A stretch of 48,856 nt of DNA. Source: Actinomyces sp. (GTDB lineage: Bacteria > Actinomycetota > Actinomycetes > Actinomycetales > Actinomycetaceae). Below are positions 16,832 through 25,533 of this stretch, in pieces. Within the stretch, counting starts at the first letter, position 1; the number at the start of each line of letters is the position of its first letter. The stretch lies in the NCBI RefSeq assembly GCF_030530635.1, contig NZ_JAUMUL010000018.1, positions 1 through 48,856 on the forward strand, written 5' to 3'. The notes beneath the pieces are model-generated. The model did not search any database, was not told the origin of the DNA, and saw only the letters and a list, made by a program, of their open reading frames with translations. The position numbers were made by a program, and so were the translations under genes.

Positions 16832-17839
16832 TCAGCGAGAGCCGCGTAGGAAACTGCGCCCCTCGTACTCGTCGAAGCCGCGGTGCCCGTGAACCTCGAC
16901 GGCGTCCAGCGCCGCCTCCAGCCGGTCCAGCTCCGCGTCCGTGAGCGGGACATCGACGGCGCCGAGGTTCTCCAGGATCTGTTCCTTGCGCTTCGAACCC
17001 GGAATCGGCACCACATGCGGCCACTTCGCGAGCATCCACGCCAGGCTGATCTGGGCGCAGGTGGCGTTCTTCTCGGCGGCGAAGCGTGCCAGCAGGTCCA
17101 CGATCGGCTGGTTGGCTGCCAGGTTCTCGGGACGCAGCTGCGGCACCAGGTTGCGCACGTCGTCGTGGGTCTCGAACTGTGTGGCCGTGGTGACCTTCCC
17201 GGACAACAGCCCGGAGGCGATGGGGGAGAAGGGGACGACGCCGATGCCCTGCTCCGCGCAGTACGGCAGGACCTCCGCCTCAATGCCGCGCTCAACCATG
17301 GAGTAGATGTTCTGCACGGCGGTCACGGGCGTCACCTCGTGGGCGGCGCGGATGACCGGCACATCCACCTGGGACAGGCCCCAGCCGCGAATCAGCCCCT
17401 CCTGGATGAGGCGGCCCATGCCGTCGGCCACCTCCTCAACCGGCACCTCGGGGTTGACGCGGTGCAGGTAGTACAGGTCGACGCGGTCGGTACCCAGGCG
17501 CGCGAGGGAGGCCACCAGGTGGTGGCGCAGCGTGGCCACCACGCCGTCGACCCGCACTTCCTCGGTGGGCAGATGCAGCTTGGTGGCCAGGACGACGTCA
17601 TCCCGGAAGGGTGTGACCGCCTTGCCGACGATGCGCTCATTGTGGCCCCGGTTGGCCGGATCGAGGTTCGGTCCGTAGGCCTCGGCGGTGTCGAAGAAGG
17701 TGCAGCCGGCTTCAAAGGCGGCGCGGATCGCCGCGACCGACTCCGCCTCGGGCGGGATGTGCCCGTAGCCGTGGGACAGGCCCATGCAACCCATACCGAT
17801 CTCGGAGACCTCCAGAGTTCCCAGGTGCCGCGTACGCAT
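16832..17839 (-). CDS. Aldo/keto reductase (AKR13/YhdN-like)
   Basis: This NADPH-dependent carbonyl reductase has a TIM-barrel fold of 335 residues. Catalytic tetrad segments are FFDTAEAYGP (Asp and Tyr), LATKLH (Lys) and YYLHR (His). The cofactor-binding end VVPIPGSKRKEQILENLGAVDV is typical of this family. The ATG at 17839 has GGAGGGG upstream. Sequence resembles reductases with broad aldehyde and quinone substrates more than the two smaller AKRs nearby. It belongs to the minus-strand cluster downstream of the LysR divergon, though pseudogenes lie on both sides. Confidence 0.9.
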   Translation of the reverse strand: MRTRHLGTLEVSEIGMGCMGLSHGYGHIPPEAESVAAIRAAFEAGCTFFDTAEAYGPNLDPANRGHNERIVGKAVTPFRDDVVLATKLHLPTEEVRVDGVVATLRHHLVASLARLGTDRVDLYYLHRVNPEVPVEEVADGMGRLIQEGLIRGWGLSQVDVPVIRAAHEVTPVTAVQNIYSMVERGIEAEVLPYCAEQGIGVVPFSPIASGLLSGKVTTATQFETHDDVRNLVPQLRPENLAANQPIVDLLARFAAEKNATCAQISLAWMLAKWPHVVPIPGSKRKEQILENLGAVDVPLTDAELDRLEAALDAVEVHGHRGFDEYEGRSFLRGSR

Positions 17840-17917
17840 TCTCGTCCCCTCCGTTTTCAAGACGCCGCTGCTCGACGGCCGTCGGCACAACCCTATAGGT
17901 GGCGCGCCCTACACGGG

Positions 17918-18230
17918 TTACTGGAACAACCAGCCCATGACCTCGGGCACGTTGTAGGAGACCAGCTCGAGCTGGCTCCAGGCCCCGACCCCGATGCAGG
18001 GCCGGCAGGTCGCCCGCGCCGAAGGCGGTCCCAATCAGGTCTGGGCCGTCTGGTCGCCGGCCGTGCACTCGGAGTAGAGGGGCTCGACGCGGTCCGCTCG
18101 GCGCGGTGCTTCCAGTCCCAGGACTCGCCAGACGGGTGGGAGGTGTAGATGGAGGTCATCAGGCTGATGTATACCTCCGGCCGATAGGCCAGGGCCTCCA
18201 ACAGTGCGGGGATGACGGCAGTCAGGCGGT
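17918..18230 (-). pseudogene. Unidentified decayed gene remnant
   Basis: Protein-like sequence is split over three frames: RDRLTAVIPALLEALAYR and SLMTSIYTSHPSGESWDW, then VEPLYSECTAGDQTAQ, then GTAFGAGDLPAL, and finally LELVSYNVPEVMGWLFQ before a stop. The stretches are too short to name a family. The upstream end overlaps the end of the frameshifted esterase. I infer a decayed gene rather than noncoding DNA because successive plausible peptides follow one another on the same strand. Confidence 0.5.
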
Positions 18231-19244
18231 CGCGAAGGCCTGCTGCATGAAGTCGTCGTACTCCTCGATCCAGCCGCCCTCGGCGCCGAAGCCGTGGGGC
18301 CAGCCGTCGAGCACGCAGGCGTGGACCGTGGCGCCCGGGCGGCCATGACCTCCACCTGCTCCTCGAACTGGTCGTAGAACGGGTCGCGGGTGCCGTAGCA
18401 GTAGTAGCTCGGCACCACGCCGGTCAGGCGGTCCGGGGCGAACTCGGCCACCGACAATCTCCCGTAGAAGGAGTAGATCATCGCCGTCGCGGCGGCGTCG
18501 GCGCTCACGGAGTCGAGCGCGTCCGGCGTGTAGTCGGCGTCGAGTTCGGCGGGGGAGGCGCTTCCCGACCAGTTCAGGATCGTCTCCCCGCACAGGATGC
18601 CGCCGGCGGAGTAGCCGCCCAGGGCGATGTGCTGCGGGTTGGGCGGGCCGTAGTCGTCGGCGTGGGCGCGCACGAAGCGGATGGCGCGGGCCAGGTCCAC
18701 TCCGGCCTCGGCCTGCGTGTATGGCCGCACCCGGTAGTCGACCACGAAGCAGTGATAGCCGCGTGCGGAAAGCTCTGCGGCGGTCGGGTCGCAGTCGGAG
18801 TTGTCCCCGCGCAGGGCGAAGGCGCCGCCGGCGCACAGCAGCACGGCACCCCTGGCCGTGTCCCCGGCCGCGGGCACACTCGTCACCGTGGGGCGGAAAC
18901 CGGCGGGGTCGTAACCCGAGCCGCTCGCCGTAGTGGTGGCGGGTGCGCCCGTCTCCTCCCACAGGAACAGACACTGGCTGAGGGCCGGGGCGACCGTCGC
19001 CGTCGCGACCGTCCCCTCGACGGTGCAGGAAGCGCCCGTAGTCATCCAACAGCGGGTTGTCGATGACGTCCGCGATGAGTGTGCTGCTGTTCACGGCCCA
19101 GTCACCTTCTGCGCCTGTCGTATCCGTCGCGCGGGCCGCCGCCGTTCGCGCGGTCGACGGCGTCGTGCGCGAGCAGCCCGTGGCGGCCGCCAGTGCGGCC
19201 ACCACGGTTGCGGCGGTGCGGCAAAGTCCTCGGCGCTTCAGCAT
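18222..19244 (-). pseudogene. Secreted alpha/beta-hydrolase (esterase-like) with two compensating frameshifts
   Basis: The N-terminus encodes a lipoprotein-like signal (LKRRGLCRTAATVVAALAAATGC, with the likely lipidated Cys), then reads to LLDDYGRF near 19030. The body continues in another frame: the oxyanion region GGAFALRGDNSD, the nucleophile elbow GGYSAGG and the segment SYYCYGTRDPFYDQFEEQVEVM. Near 18340 the frame returns to the first one for ACVLDGWPHGFGAEGGW, which holds the catalytic His, and ends FATA. The organisation resembles BD-FAE and acetyl-xylan-type esterases. Two opposite frameshifts leave the ends in phase, so sequencing error is a possible alternative to true decay. Confidence 0.75.
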
Positions 19245-19289
19245 CAGCGGCGTTCGTCGTCATGCACCCCGGTGCGCTGCGCAACGCGT

Positions 19290-20177
19290 TCAGTACAGCG
19301 AGCCGCCGCCGATCTGCTGCTTGACCATGTCGCGCAGCAGCCAGCCCACGACCTTCGGGTCGTAGTGGTCGAAGATGCGCGGCAGCGTGCCGTCGTCCAG
19401 GGCGGAGAAGGTCGCCAGGTCCTCCTCGGTCAGTTCGAAGTCGAAGACGTCGAAGTTCTCCTCCATGCGGTTGCGGTGCGTGGACTTCGGGATGACCACG
19501 ACGTCCTTCTGGATCAGGGCCCGCAGGATCACCTGGCCGGGCTTCTTGCCGTACTTGGCGCCGATCTCGGCGAGGACCGGGTTGGCGAAGATGTTGTTCT
19601 GCCCCTCGGCGAAGGGCGCCCACGCCTCGTGCACCACGCCGAGTTCGGCCATGACCGCGTGCGCGGCGTCGGCCTGGCGGAAGGGGTGCGTCTCGATCTG
19701 GTTGACGGCCGGCGTGATCTCGGCCAGTGCGGCCACATCCACCAGGCGCTCGGGGTAGAAGTTGGACACGCCGATGGCGCGCAGCTTGCCGACCTTGTAG
19801 GCGTCCTCCATGGCCCGGTAGGCGCCCGGGTAGTCGCCCATCGCCTGGTGCAGCAGCATCAGGTCAATGTGGTCGGTGCCGAGCTTTTCCAGCGACTCGT
19901 CGATGGAGGCGGTGGCGCGCTCGTAGTTCATGTTGGACACCCAGATCTTGGAGGTGATGAACACCTCCTCGCGCGGCAGGCCGCTCTTCGCGACGGCCGC
20001 GCCGACGCCCTCCTCGTTGCCGTAGGCCTGGGCGGTGTCGATGAGCCGGTAGCCGACCTCGAGGGCCTCGCTCACGCAGCGCTCGGTCTCATCGGGCGGG
20101 GTCTGGAAGACGCCGTAGCCGAGCACGGGCATCTCGACGCCGTTGTTGAGGGTCTTGGTGGGGACGGTGGTGGTCAT
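19290..20177 (-). CDS. Aldo/keto reductase (diketogluconate-reductase-like)
   Basis: This 295-residue AKR reduces small aldehydes and ketones with NADPH. Tetrad segments are RLIDTAQAYGNE (Asp and Tyr), ITSKIW (Lys) and LMLLHQ (His). Further family segments are GVSNFYPERL, VNQIETHPF and the cofactor motif VVIPKSTHRNRMEENF. The ATG at 20177 has AGGAGAGAA upstream. It follows the next AKR gene by about 90 bases on the same strand, and the two are clearly paralogous. Between them lies a short palindrome, GCCGAATTCGGC, at about 20216-20227. Confidence 0.93.
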   Translation of the reverse strand: MTTTVPTKTLNNGVEMPVLGYGVFQTPPDETERCVSEALEVGYRLIDTAQAYGNEEGVGAAVAKSGLPREEVFITSKIWVSNMNYERATASIDESLEKLGTDHIDLMLLHQAMGDYPGAYRAMEDAYKVGKLRAIGVSNFYPERLVDVAALAEITPAVNQIETHPFRQADAAHAVMAELGVVHEAWAPFAEGQNNIFANPVLAEIGAKYGKKPGQVILRALIQKDVVVIPKSTHRNRMEENFDVFDFELTEEDLATFSALDDGTLPRIFDHYDPKVVGWLLRDMVKQQIGGGSLY

Positions 20178-20266
20178 GGGTTTCTCTCCTGATGCGGGTC
20201 TTGAGTCGTTGGGTGCCGAATTCGGCGGCCGGCCGACGCCGTGGCGACCGGCCAGGCTCGGACGGG

Positions 20267-21145
20267 TCAGGCCTGCTGGGAGTAGTCCATGACCGTCGTC
20301 GTGAAGGCGGGCGGCTCATCCGGGACCACGTAGTAGGGGGCCTGCGGGATCTCGTTGATCGCAGCGATTTCCGCCTCCGTCAACTTCACGTCGAGGGCGG
20401 CGAGGTTGTCTGCCATGTGGGCGGGGTTGAGGGTCTTGGGGAAGGTGATGTTCTTCTCCGCCAGGTGCCAGGCCAGGATCACCTGGGCAGCAGTGGCGCC
20501 CGTCCGCTGCGCGGCGGCAGTGATCGCGGGCTCTTCCAGCAGGCTCTTGTCGCCGTGGCCGAGCGGGTACCAGGCCTCCACCAAGACCTCGGTCCCGGCG
20601 GCCCGGTCCATCTGCGCCTTCAGCTCGTGCTGGTTCCAGCGTGGGTGGGCCTCCACCTGGTTGACGGCCGGCTTGATGCTGGCGACGTCCAGGACCTCCT
20701 GGAACTTGGCGATGGGGAAGTTGGACAGGCCGATGGAGCGCACCTTGCCCGCGGCCACGGCCTCCTCCATGGCCTTCCAGCCGGAGGTGTACTCGCCGTA
20801 GGGCTGGTGGAACAGCAGCAGATCAACGTAGTCCAGGCCCAGGCGCTCCAGGGTGGCGTCGATGTCCTTGACGGCCTGCTCATAGGGATAGGACTGCGGG
20901 AACAACTTGGTGGTGATGAACAGGTCCTCACGCTTCACGGTGCCGGCGGCGATCGCATCGCGCACCACCTGGCCGACGGCGACCTCGTTGAAGTAGGCGT
21001 TGGCCGTGTCGATGTGTCGGTAGCCGAGCTCTAGGGCCTGCGGCAGGTGCTCGCGCACCTGGTCTGAGGTCATCTGGAAGACGCCGTAGCCCAGCGCCGG
21101 GATGTCGCTGCCGTTGTTCATGGTGAAGGACGGGATGGTGGTCAT
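20267..21145 (-). CDS. Aldo/keto reductase, first gene of the LysR-divergent cluster
   Basis: This is a 292-residue AKR. Tetrad segments are RHIDTANAYFNE (Asp and Tyr), ITTKLF (Lys) and LLLFHQP (His); the family segment GLSNFPIAKF and the cofactor end TFPKTLNPAHMADNL follow. The start MTTIPSFTMNNG was chosen because AGGAGC precedes it and the residues before it do not align with the family. It is transcribed away from a LysR regulator 139 bases off, so it is probably the direct target of that regulator. The substrate is unknown; clustered AKRs suggest detoxification of reactive carbonyls. Confidence 0.93.
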   Translation of the reverse strand: MTTIPSFTMNNGSDIPALGYGVFQMTSDQVREHLPQALELGYRHIDTANAYFNEVAVGQVVRDAIAAGTVKREDLFITTKLFPQSYPYEQAVKDIDATLERLGLDYVDLLLFHQPYGEYTSGWKAMEEAVAAGKVRSIGLSNFPIAKFQEVLDVASIKPAVNQVEAHPRWNQHELKAQMDRAAGTEVLVEAWYPLGHGDKSLLEEPAITAAAQRTGATAAQVILAWHLAEKNITFPKTLNPAHMADNLAALDVKLTEAEIAAINEIPQAPYYVVPDEPPAFTTTVMDYSQQA

Positions 21146-21206
21146 GGTGTGCTCCTGGGACTTGCTTCGGGACCAGCTCAATGCCGTCCCGCTGTGCATA
21201 AGTTTT

Positions 21207-21219
21207 CACCCCAGGGGTG
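21207..21219. promoter_or_regulatory. Palindromic operator candidate for the LysR divergon
   Basis: CACCCC-A-GGGGTG is a perfect inverted repeat midway between the divergent AKR and LysR starts, and it is flanked by TTTT and AAAA. Its position suits LysR binding, although the classical T-N11-A form is not clear. Confidence 0.5.
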
Positions 21220-21284
21220 CGGATGTAAAATGCCAATATCGGAACTCTTGATGCGTCAAGCGCATAAGCAGGGGGAGAGGACTG

Positions 21285-22133
21285 GTGGATTTCGAGCAGC
21301 TGCGCCAGCTGGAGGCGATCGCGCGCGAGGGCACCCTCCGTGCCGCCGCACGCACCCTGCACTTGTCTCAGCCGGCCCTCAGTCGCTCGCTGCAGCGGCT
21401 GGAGGCAGAGCTCGGCCAGCCGCTCTTCGACCGTCCGGGGCGGCGCCTGGTGCTCAAAGAGGCGGGCCGTGTGGCTCTGGAGCATGCCGGGCGGCTTCTG
21501 CGCGAGGAGCAGGCTCTGCGCACCGCTCTTGATGACGTCGCCCGCCGCACCCGGGCCCTGCGCGTCGGCACGGTCGCCCCCGCGCCCCTGTGGCGGCTGA
21601 CCTCACTGATCATCGAGCGCTTCCCCGGCCTGGTGCTCACCTCGCAGAGCCTCAGCAGGGTGGAGGTCGAGGAGGGTGTTGTGAGCGGCGAGTTGGACCT
21701 GGGCATCTCGCTGCGTCCCCATCCGCTGCCGACCGTGCGTTCGGCCTGGCTCATGGTGGAGAACCTGTCCGTCGCTCTGCCCGTTGGGCATGCGCTCGCG
21801 GACCGCGAGCAGGTGACGACCGCGGAACTGGACGGGGAGACCTTCCTGCTCCTGGCTGATATCGGCTTCTGGCGGGAGCGCTGCGACCGCTACCTGCCCC
21901 ACTCCCAGTTCGTGGTGCAGGAGGACCGCGGCGTCTTCGAGCAGCTGGTCAAGAGTTCGCCGCTGCCCCACTTCATCTCCGACGCGCCAGCACTGTCGGC
22001 ACTCGCCTCGGACCGCGCGGTCGCCCCCATCCGGGATGCCATGGCGCACGCCACCTTCTACCTGCTGCTGCGCCCGGGCGGTCGCAGTGAGGCCACGGAT
22101 GTCTTCGACTGGGTGCGCGGCCGGGTCGGCTGA
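21285..22133 (+). CDS. LysR-family transcriptional regulator
   Basis: This 282-residue protein has an N-terminal winged helix-turn-helix (FEQLRQLEAIAREGTLRAAA, then LHLSQPALSRSLQRLEAELG) and a periplasmic-binding-protein-like effector domain from about residue 90. The GTG start follows GGGGGAGAGG. It is divergent from the aldo/keto reductase at 20267-21145, the standard arrangement for a LysR regulator and its target. The effector may be a carbonyl or aromatic compound, but nothing in the sequence identifies it. Repeat family B follows its stop directly. Confidence 0.92.
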   Translation: MDFEQLRQLEAIAREGTLRAAARTLHLSQPALSRSLQRLEAELGQPLFDRPGRRLVLKEAGRVALEHAGRLLREEQALRTALDDVARRTRALRVGTVAPAPLWRLTSLIIERFPGLVLTSQSLSRVEVEEGVVSGELDLGISLRPHPLPTVRSAWLMVENLSVALPVGHALADREQVTTAELDGETFLLLADIGFWRERCDRYLPHSQFVVQEDRGVFEQLVKSSPLPHFISDAPALSALASDRAVAPIRDAMAHATFYLLLRPGGRSEATDVFDWVRGRVG

Positions 22134-22164
22134 GTCGCTTCCCGCCGCTCCCACCGCTCCCACC

Positions 22165-22186
22165 GCCGAGATCGGTAGAAGTTACG
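22165..22186 (+). repeat. Repeat family B, left half, split by element 2
   Basis: GCCGAGATCGGTAGAAGTTACG is interrupted at its last base by element 2, and the repeat resumes at 23041. The last eight bases, AAGTTACG, are the target duplication. Confidence 0.8.
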
Positions 22187-23040
22187 GGATCTTCCGATTT
22201 GGGGGTGTGGCGGGTTGAGGGTTGGTGTGTCTGGATTGCCGGTTGTGTGCGTGTTCCGGGAGGTGCGATGGGCGGGTGGGAGCGGGATGGGTCGAAGCGA
22301 ATCTCGGTGGGCGATGGTGGGGCGCGGTGGATCGGGTGCGGCGGTTCGTCCCTTTGTGTGAGGGTTCGCGCGTCCCGACGACGGTTCGTGCGTCTACTCC
22401 ACGATCCGTCGCGGTTCAATGCCGAATCGTTGGTGCTAACTGCCGAACCGTCGTGGTTCGTGATGAAGCGTCACGCAGCGTTCTGCGGGGCGTACGAGTG
22501 AGTACGCGCAAAGCTTGCTCCCCCCTGCGGCGGCCAGGTTCGCGCCCGGGGGTGCCTGGGGCGTGGCATTAGAAGTGCTGGAGTCAGTGGAATCACTGGC
22601 CGGCGCCGTCGATGGCCGCCACCGTGACCCGGGAACTGCTTGATCCAGGTGATTCCAACGAGTCGTCAACTGCCAACGGCCACGAGCTCGAGAACGTCCT
22701 CGTCGGCCCGAGAACGTCCCGGGTTCGGCCAAGACGACCTCATCTACCCGAAAACGTCCCGGGATCGGCGAACACGTCCTTTTCAGCCCGAAACCCTCCC
22801 GAATGTGGAGGGTTTGGGGCGGATGAGGTCGTATTCGACCGGCGTGGGGTAGTCGAATACGACCTCGTAGGCCCGAAGACGTCCTCCCAAGCCCCAGAAC
22901 GACCTCGCCCGACCGCCCGAGTATGACCATGTGCGCACGAGTACGACCTCGCCGACCCGAACACGACCTTCCCCGCCAGACAACGACCACTGCATCGCAG
23001 CCCTAACCCGAACCACCATCGCCCACAAACCAGAAGAGCC
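22187..23040 (+). mobile_element. Non-autonomous transposable element 2 (MITE-like)
   Basis: The left end is GGATCTTCCGATTTGGGGG and the right end, reverse-complemented, GGCTCTTCTGGTTTGTGGG. The flanks carry a perfect 8-bp duplication, AAGTTACG (22179-22186 and 23041-23048). The 854-bp body encodes no credible protein; open frames in it are arginine-rich by-products of the GC content. It begins with the GTTGGTGTG region also seen in the element after tig, contains CGACGACGGTTCGTG-like inverted pieces near 22375-22460, and carries the longest run of ~20-bp tandem units. The insertion lies inside a copy of repeat family B. Confidence 0.88.
22678..22990 (+). repeat. Degenerate ~20-bp tandem units inside element 2
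   Basis: At least eleven units start with GAGAACGTCC, GAAAACGTCC, GAACACGTCC or GAGTACGACC. A central stretch (about 22795-22880) also has inverted GGTCGTATTCGAC/GTCGAATACGACC arms that could form a long hairpin. Confidence 0.7.
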
Positions 23041-23066
23041 AAGTTACGTGCCGAGATCGGTTGAAG
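23041..23066 (+). repeat. Repeat family B, right half after element 2
   Basis: The duplicated AAGTTACG is followed by TGCCGAGATCGGTTGAAG. Joined to 22165-22178 it forms a complete family-B unit like the one at 29699. Confidence 0.8.
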
Positions 23067-23276
23067 TGGTGCTGCGGCCCGGTCGCTTGGCCGACGAGGC
23101 CGAAGAATGTCCGAAATCGGCGCAAACGTCGGATTCGGCGCTACGATCCGGCTCCACAACCGCATGATTCCAGTGGTTCTCTCGGTGTGGCTGGCTCGTT
23201 TATGATGGTTTTGGACATTTTGAACCCATCCAATGGCACCGACGAATCATGGCGGAAGATAGGTTCAGGTGCCGGG

Positions 23277-23906
23277 CTAGTCCACCCAGATGCGCACGTG
23301 ATCCTCATCATCGGTGACGTCAATCAGGGTGCTGGGGCCATTGCTGCTCAACGCGCTGAAGGAGGTTGTCAGTATCGCGTCGAGGTCGATGTCCCGGGCT
23401 GCGACGGCAGTGCGTACGTGCGGCACGGTGGCGATGATGCCCGCCAAGGCGGAGATCGCCTGCATGGGGAAGGCCAGGTTGACATTGTCCTGTGGACCCC
23501 GGACCTGGATGTGGAGGCTGCGCCCGGCCATACTGCGGGACCGCTGCTGCTCTACGACGGGCTCGGGGCGTACCAGGGCGAAGTCGGTGGAGGCGGCTGG
23601 TTCGGGTGACCGCACCGAAGGGGCGGAAATAGGAGATGGAGCCGGCGGGGGAGATGTTGGCGACGGCGTCGGGCCGGCGGCAGGCACAGCGCCATCGTTC
23701 GGCACCGTCAACAATGCATCGACGCTTGTGCCGAGCAGTGCCGCCAGGGCGGGCAGCGTGGCCACGTCCGGGTAGTTCAAGTCGTTCTCCCACTTGCTGA
23801 CCGCCTGCGGGGTGACGCCCATTCGCTTCGCGAGCTGCTCCTGAGTCATGCCACGTGAGAGCCGTAGCCTGGAGATGTTGCGCCCTACCGTGTGCTTCAT
23901 GTGCAT
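23277..23906 (-). CDS. XRE-family regulator with C-terminal SHOCT-like domain
   Basis: The 209-residue protein starts with a Cro/CI-type helix-turn-helix (NISRLRLSRGMTQEQLAKRMG, VTPQAVSKWEND). A Pro/Ser-rich linker spans about residues 75-125. The C-terminal 75 residues (HIQVRG...NLAFPM, AARDIDLDAILTTSF, LIDVTDDEDHVRIWVD) resemble domains found next to SHOCT or DUF2089-type bacterial regulators. Starting at 23906 (MHMKHTV) fits an AGTAGG-like site; an in-frame ATG two codons later is possible. It stands alone between element 2 and the MATE gene. The regulated genes are unknown. Confidence 0.78.
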   Translation of the reverse strand: MHMKHTVGRNISRLRLSRGMTQEQLAKRMGVTPQAVSKWENDLNYPDVATLPALAALLGTSVDALLTVPNDGAVPAAGPTPSPTSPPPAPSPISAPSVRSPEPAASTDFALVRPEPVVEQQRSRSMAGRSLHIQVRGPQDNVNLAFPMQAISALAGIIATVPHVRTAVAARDIDLDAILTTSFSALSSNGPSTLIDVTDDEDHVRIWVD

Positions 23907-24069
23907 TAGCCTACTTTCGAGGTGTTTGCGCCTGATCTGCTGCGCGTTGGTCTTCGCCGGATTCGGCGGCACGCCTGTCGGCGTCGCGATCATGATGATG
24001 GCGGGTCTGGCTGGCGGAGCGGTAGCACGTGTCCGTTGAGCACGGAATTCGTAAGTGGGTCCGCCCGCA

Positions 24070-24110
24070 CCCGCCGGCTCAACCGCAGGTTGAGTTGGCG
24101 AGCCGGCGGG
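24070..24110 (-). terminator. Hairpin terminator after the MATE gene
   Basis: CCCGCCGGCT (24070-24079) pairs with AGCCGGCGGG (24101-24110), and CAACC/GGTTG pair inside. It lies 33 bases past the MATE stop, in the gap before the XRE promoter region. Confidence 0.6.
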
Positions 24111-24142
24111 CGCTGTTCATGTTGTCTCTCGCGGTTGGAGGA

Positions 24143-25528
24143 TCAGGACGCCAGGGCGTTTGGCACGGGTTTGTTAATCTGCGCCGCGGGGGCGGTTGTG
24201 CGGTCGCGGAGTCCGTACCGGGGTCCCAGCCACATGATGAGCAGGCCCACTGCCAGTGCCGCCATCGTCTCCGCAACGATGATCGAGGCCCAGATCCCCG
24301 TAGGGCCGAACAGCAGTGGGAGCAGTAGTACCGCGCCGACCTCCAGGCCGAGGGTACGCCCCGCTGCCAGGGCCGCCGAGACGAGGCCGTTGCCGAGGGC
24401 TGTGAACAAGGACGAGCCGTATGTGCTCACGCCCATGGGGAGGAAAGCGATCGAGAAGATACGCAGTGCGGTTTCGGTCAGCTGCATGAGATCGTGGTCG
24501 TAGCCGGTGAAGATGCGGGCCAACGGGTGTGCGAGCAGCTGGGAGATGAGCAGCATCAACGCCCCGGCCACGCCGAGGATGGTCAATGACGTGCGCATCA
24601 GGCTGCGCTTCTCCACATCATTGGCGGCGCCGTGCTGATAGCTCATCAGCGGGGCCGCACCCATGCAGAACCCTGCGAATACCGCGGTGAAGATCATGCT
24701 GATGTACATGACCACGCCGTAGGCGGCAACCCCGTCCTGGCCGATGTACTTCAGCAACTGCAGGTTGTAGACGATGCTCACCACCGAGATCGCCACCGCG
24801 GCCATCATCTCAGAGGAACCGTTGACACAGACCCGGACCAGTGCGGCCAGCTTCTTGGTCGGGCGGCCCAAACGCAGGGGGCTGCTGTTGGGGCGGGCGA
24901 ACCAGATCAGTGGTACTAGACCGCCGATGAGTTCCGAGGCGACGGTGGCCCAGGCCGCTCCGGCCACACCCCACCCGAGGATGCCTACAAACAGCAGGTC
25001 CAGCACCATGTTGGTCATTCCGGCCGCGAGGGTCACGTACAGGCCGAGCCGGGGCCTGCCCGCGGTGGAGGCGAAGGTCTGAAAGGCGTACTGTAGCATG
25101 TAGGCCGGAAGTGAGATCATCAGGATCCGCCCGTACAGTACACACAGATCCAGCAGTTGGCCGGATGCCCCCAGCAGTTGGGCGACCGGCCGCATGAGCA
25201 CTGCCCCGAGGAGTGCCAGTGCGATACCGGCGCCCAACGTCACGTAGACGATCATGGAGAAGTACCGATTGGCCAGGTCGCCGTGACCGCGGCCGCGGGT
25301 GTGGGCGATGAGTTCACTGCCTCCCGAACCCATCATGAAGCCAAGAGTGCCCAGGATGATGACGAACGGCATGATCAGCGTAACGGCGGCCAGTGCCGTC
25401 GTGCCGGCGAAGTTCGCGACGAACAGGCCGTCCACCACCCCGTACACCGAGGTGAAGATCATCATTGCGATGGAGGGCAGCGTGAAGCGCAAGAGGGCGC
25501 ATGCGCCGAAGTGACGTGACATGTCCAT
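24143..25528 (-). CDS. MATE-family multidrug efflux transporter
   Basis: This 461-residue protein has about twelve hydrophobic segments in two related halves, as in Na+ or H+-coupled MATE pumps that export cationic drugs and toxins. Recognisable stretches are LPSIAMMIFTSVYGVVDGLFVANFAG at the start and FTALGNGLVSAALAAGR in the second half. The ATG at 25528 lies about 12 bases after GGAGG; a TTG three codons earlier is nearer to it and is possible. The upstream MarR gene ends at 25534, so the two genes nearly overlap and form one operon. Drug specificity cannot be told. Confidence 0.92.
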   Translation of the reverse strand: MDMSRHFGACALLRFTLPSIAMMIFTSVYGVVDGLFVANFAGTTALAAVTLIMPFVIILGTLGFMMGSGGSELIAHTRGRGHGDLANRYFSMIVYVTLGAGIALALLGAVLMRPVAQLLGASGQLLDLCVLYGRILMISLPAYMLQYAFQTFASTAGRPRLGLYVTLAAGMTNMVLDLLFVGILGWGVAGAAWATVASELIGGLVPLIWFARPNSSPLRLGRPTKKLAALVRVCVNGSSEMMAAVAISVVSIVYNLQLLKYIGQDGVAAYGVVMYISMIFTAVFAGFCMGAAPLMSYQHGAANDVEKRSLMRTSLTILGVAGALMLLISQLLAHPLARIFTGYDHDLMQLTETALRIFSIAFLPMGVSTYGSSLFTALGNGLVSAALAAGRTLGLEVGAVLLLPLLFGPTGIWASIIVAETMAALAVGLLIMWLGPRYGLRDRTTAPAAQINKPVPNALAS

Positions 25529-25533
25529 GGATC

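Noticed and set aside
22436..22990. Long minus-strand open frame inside element 2 (and similar at 14670-15065 and 42994-43365)
   Set aside because: Arg/Gly/Ser-rich composition follows from GC-rich repeat units, the frames lack ribosome-binding sites, and unit lengths are not multiples of three.
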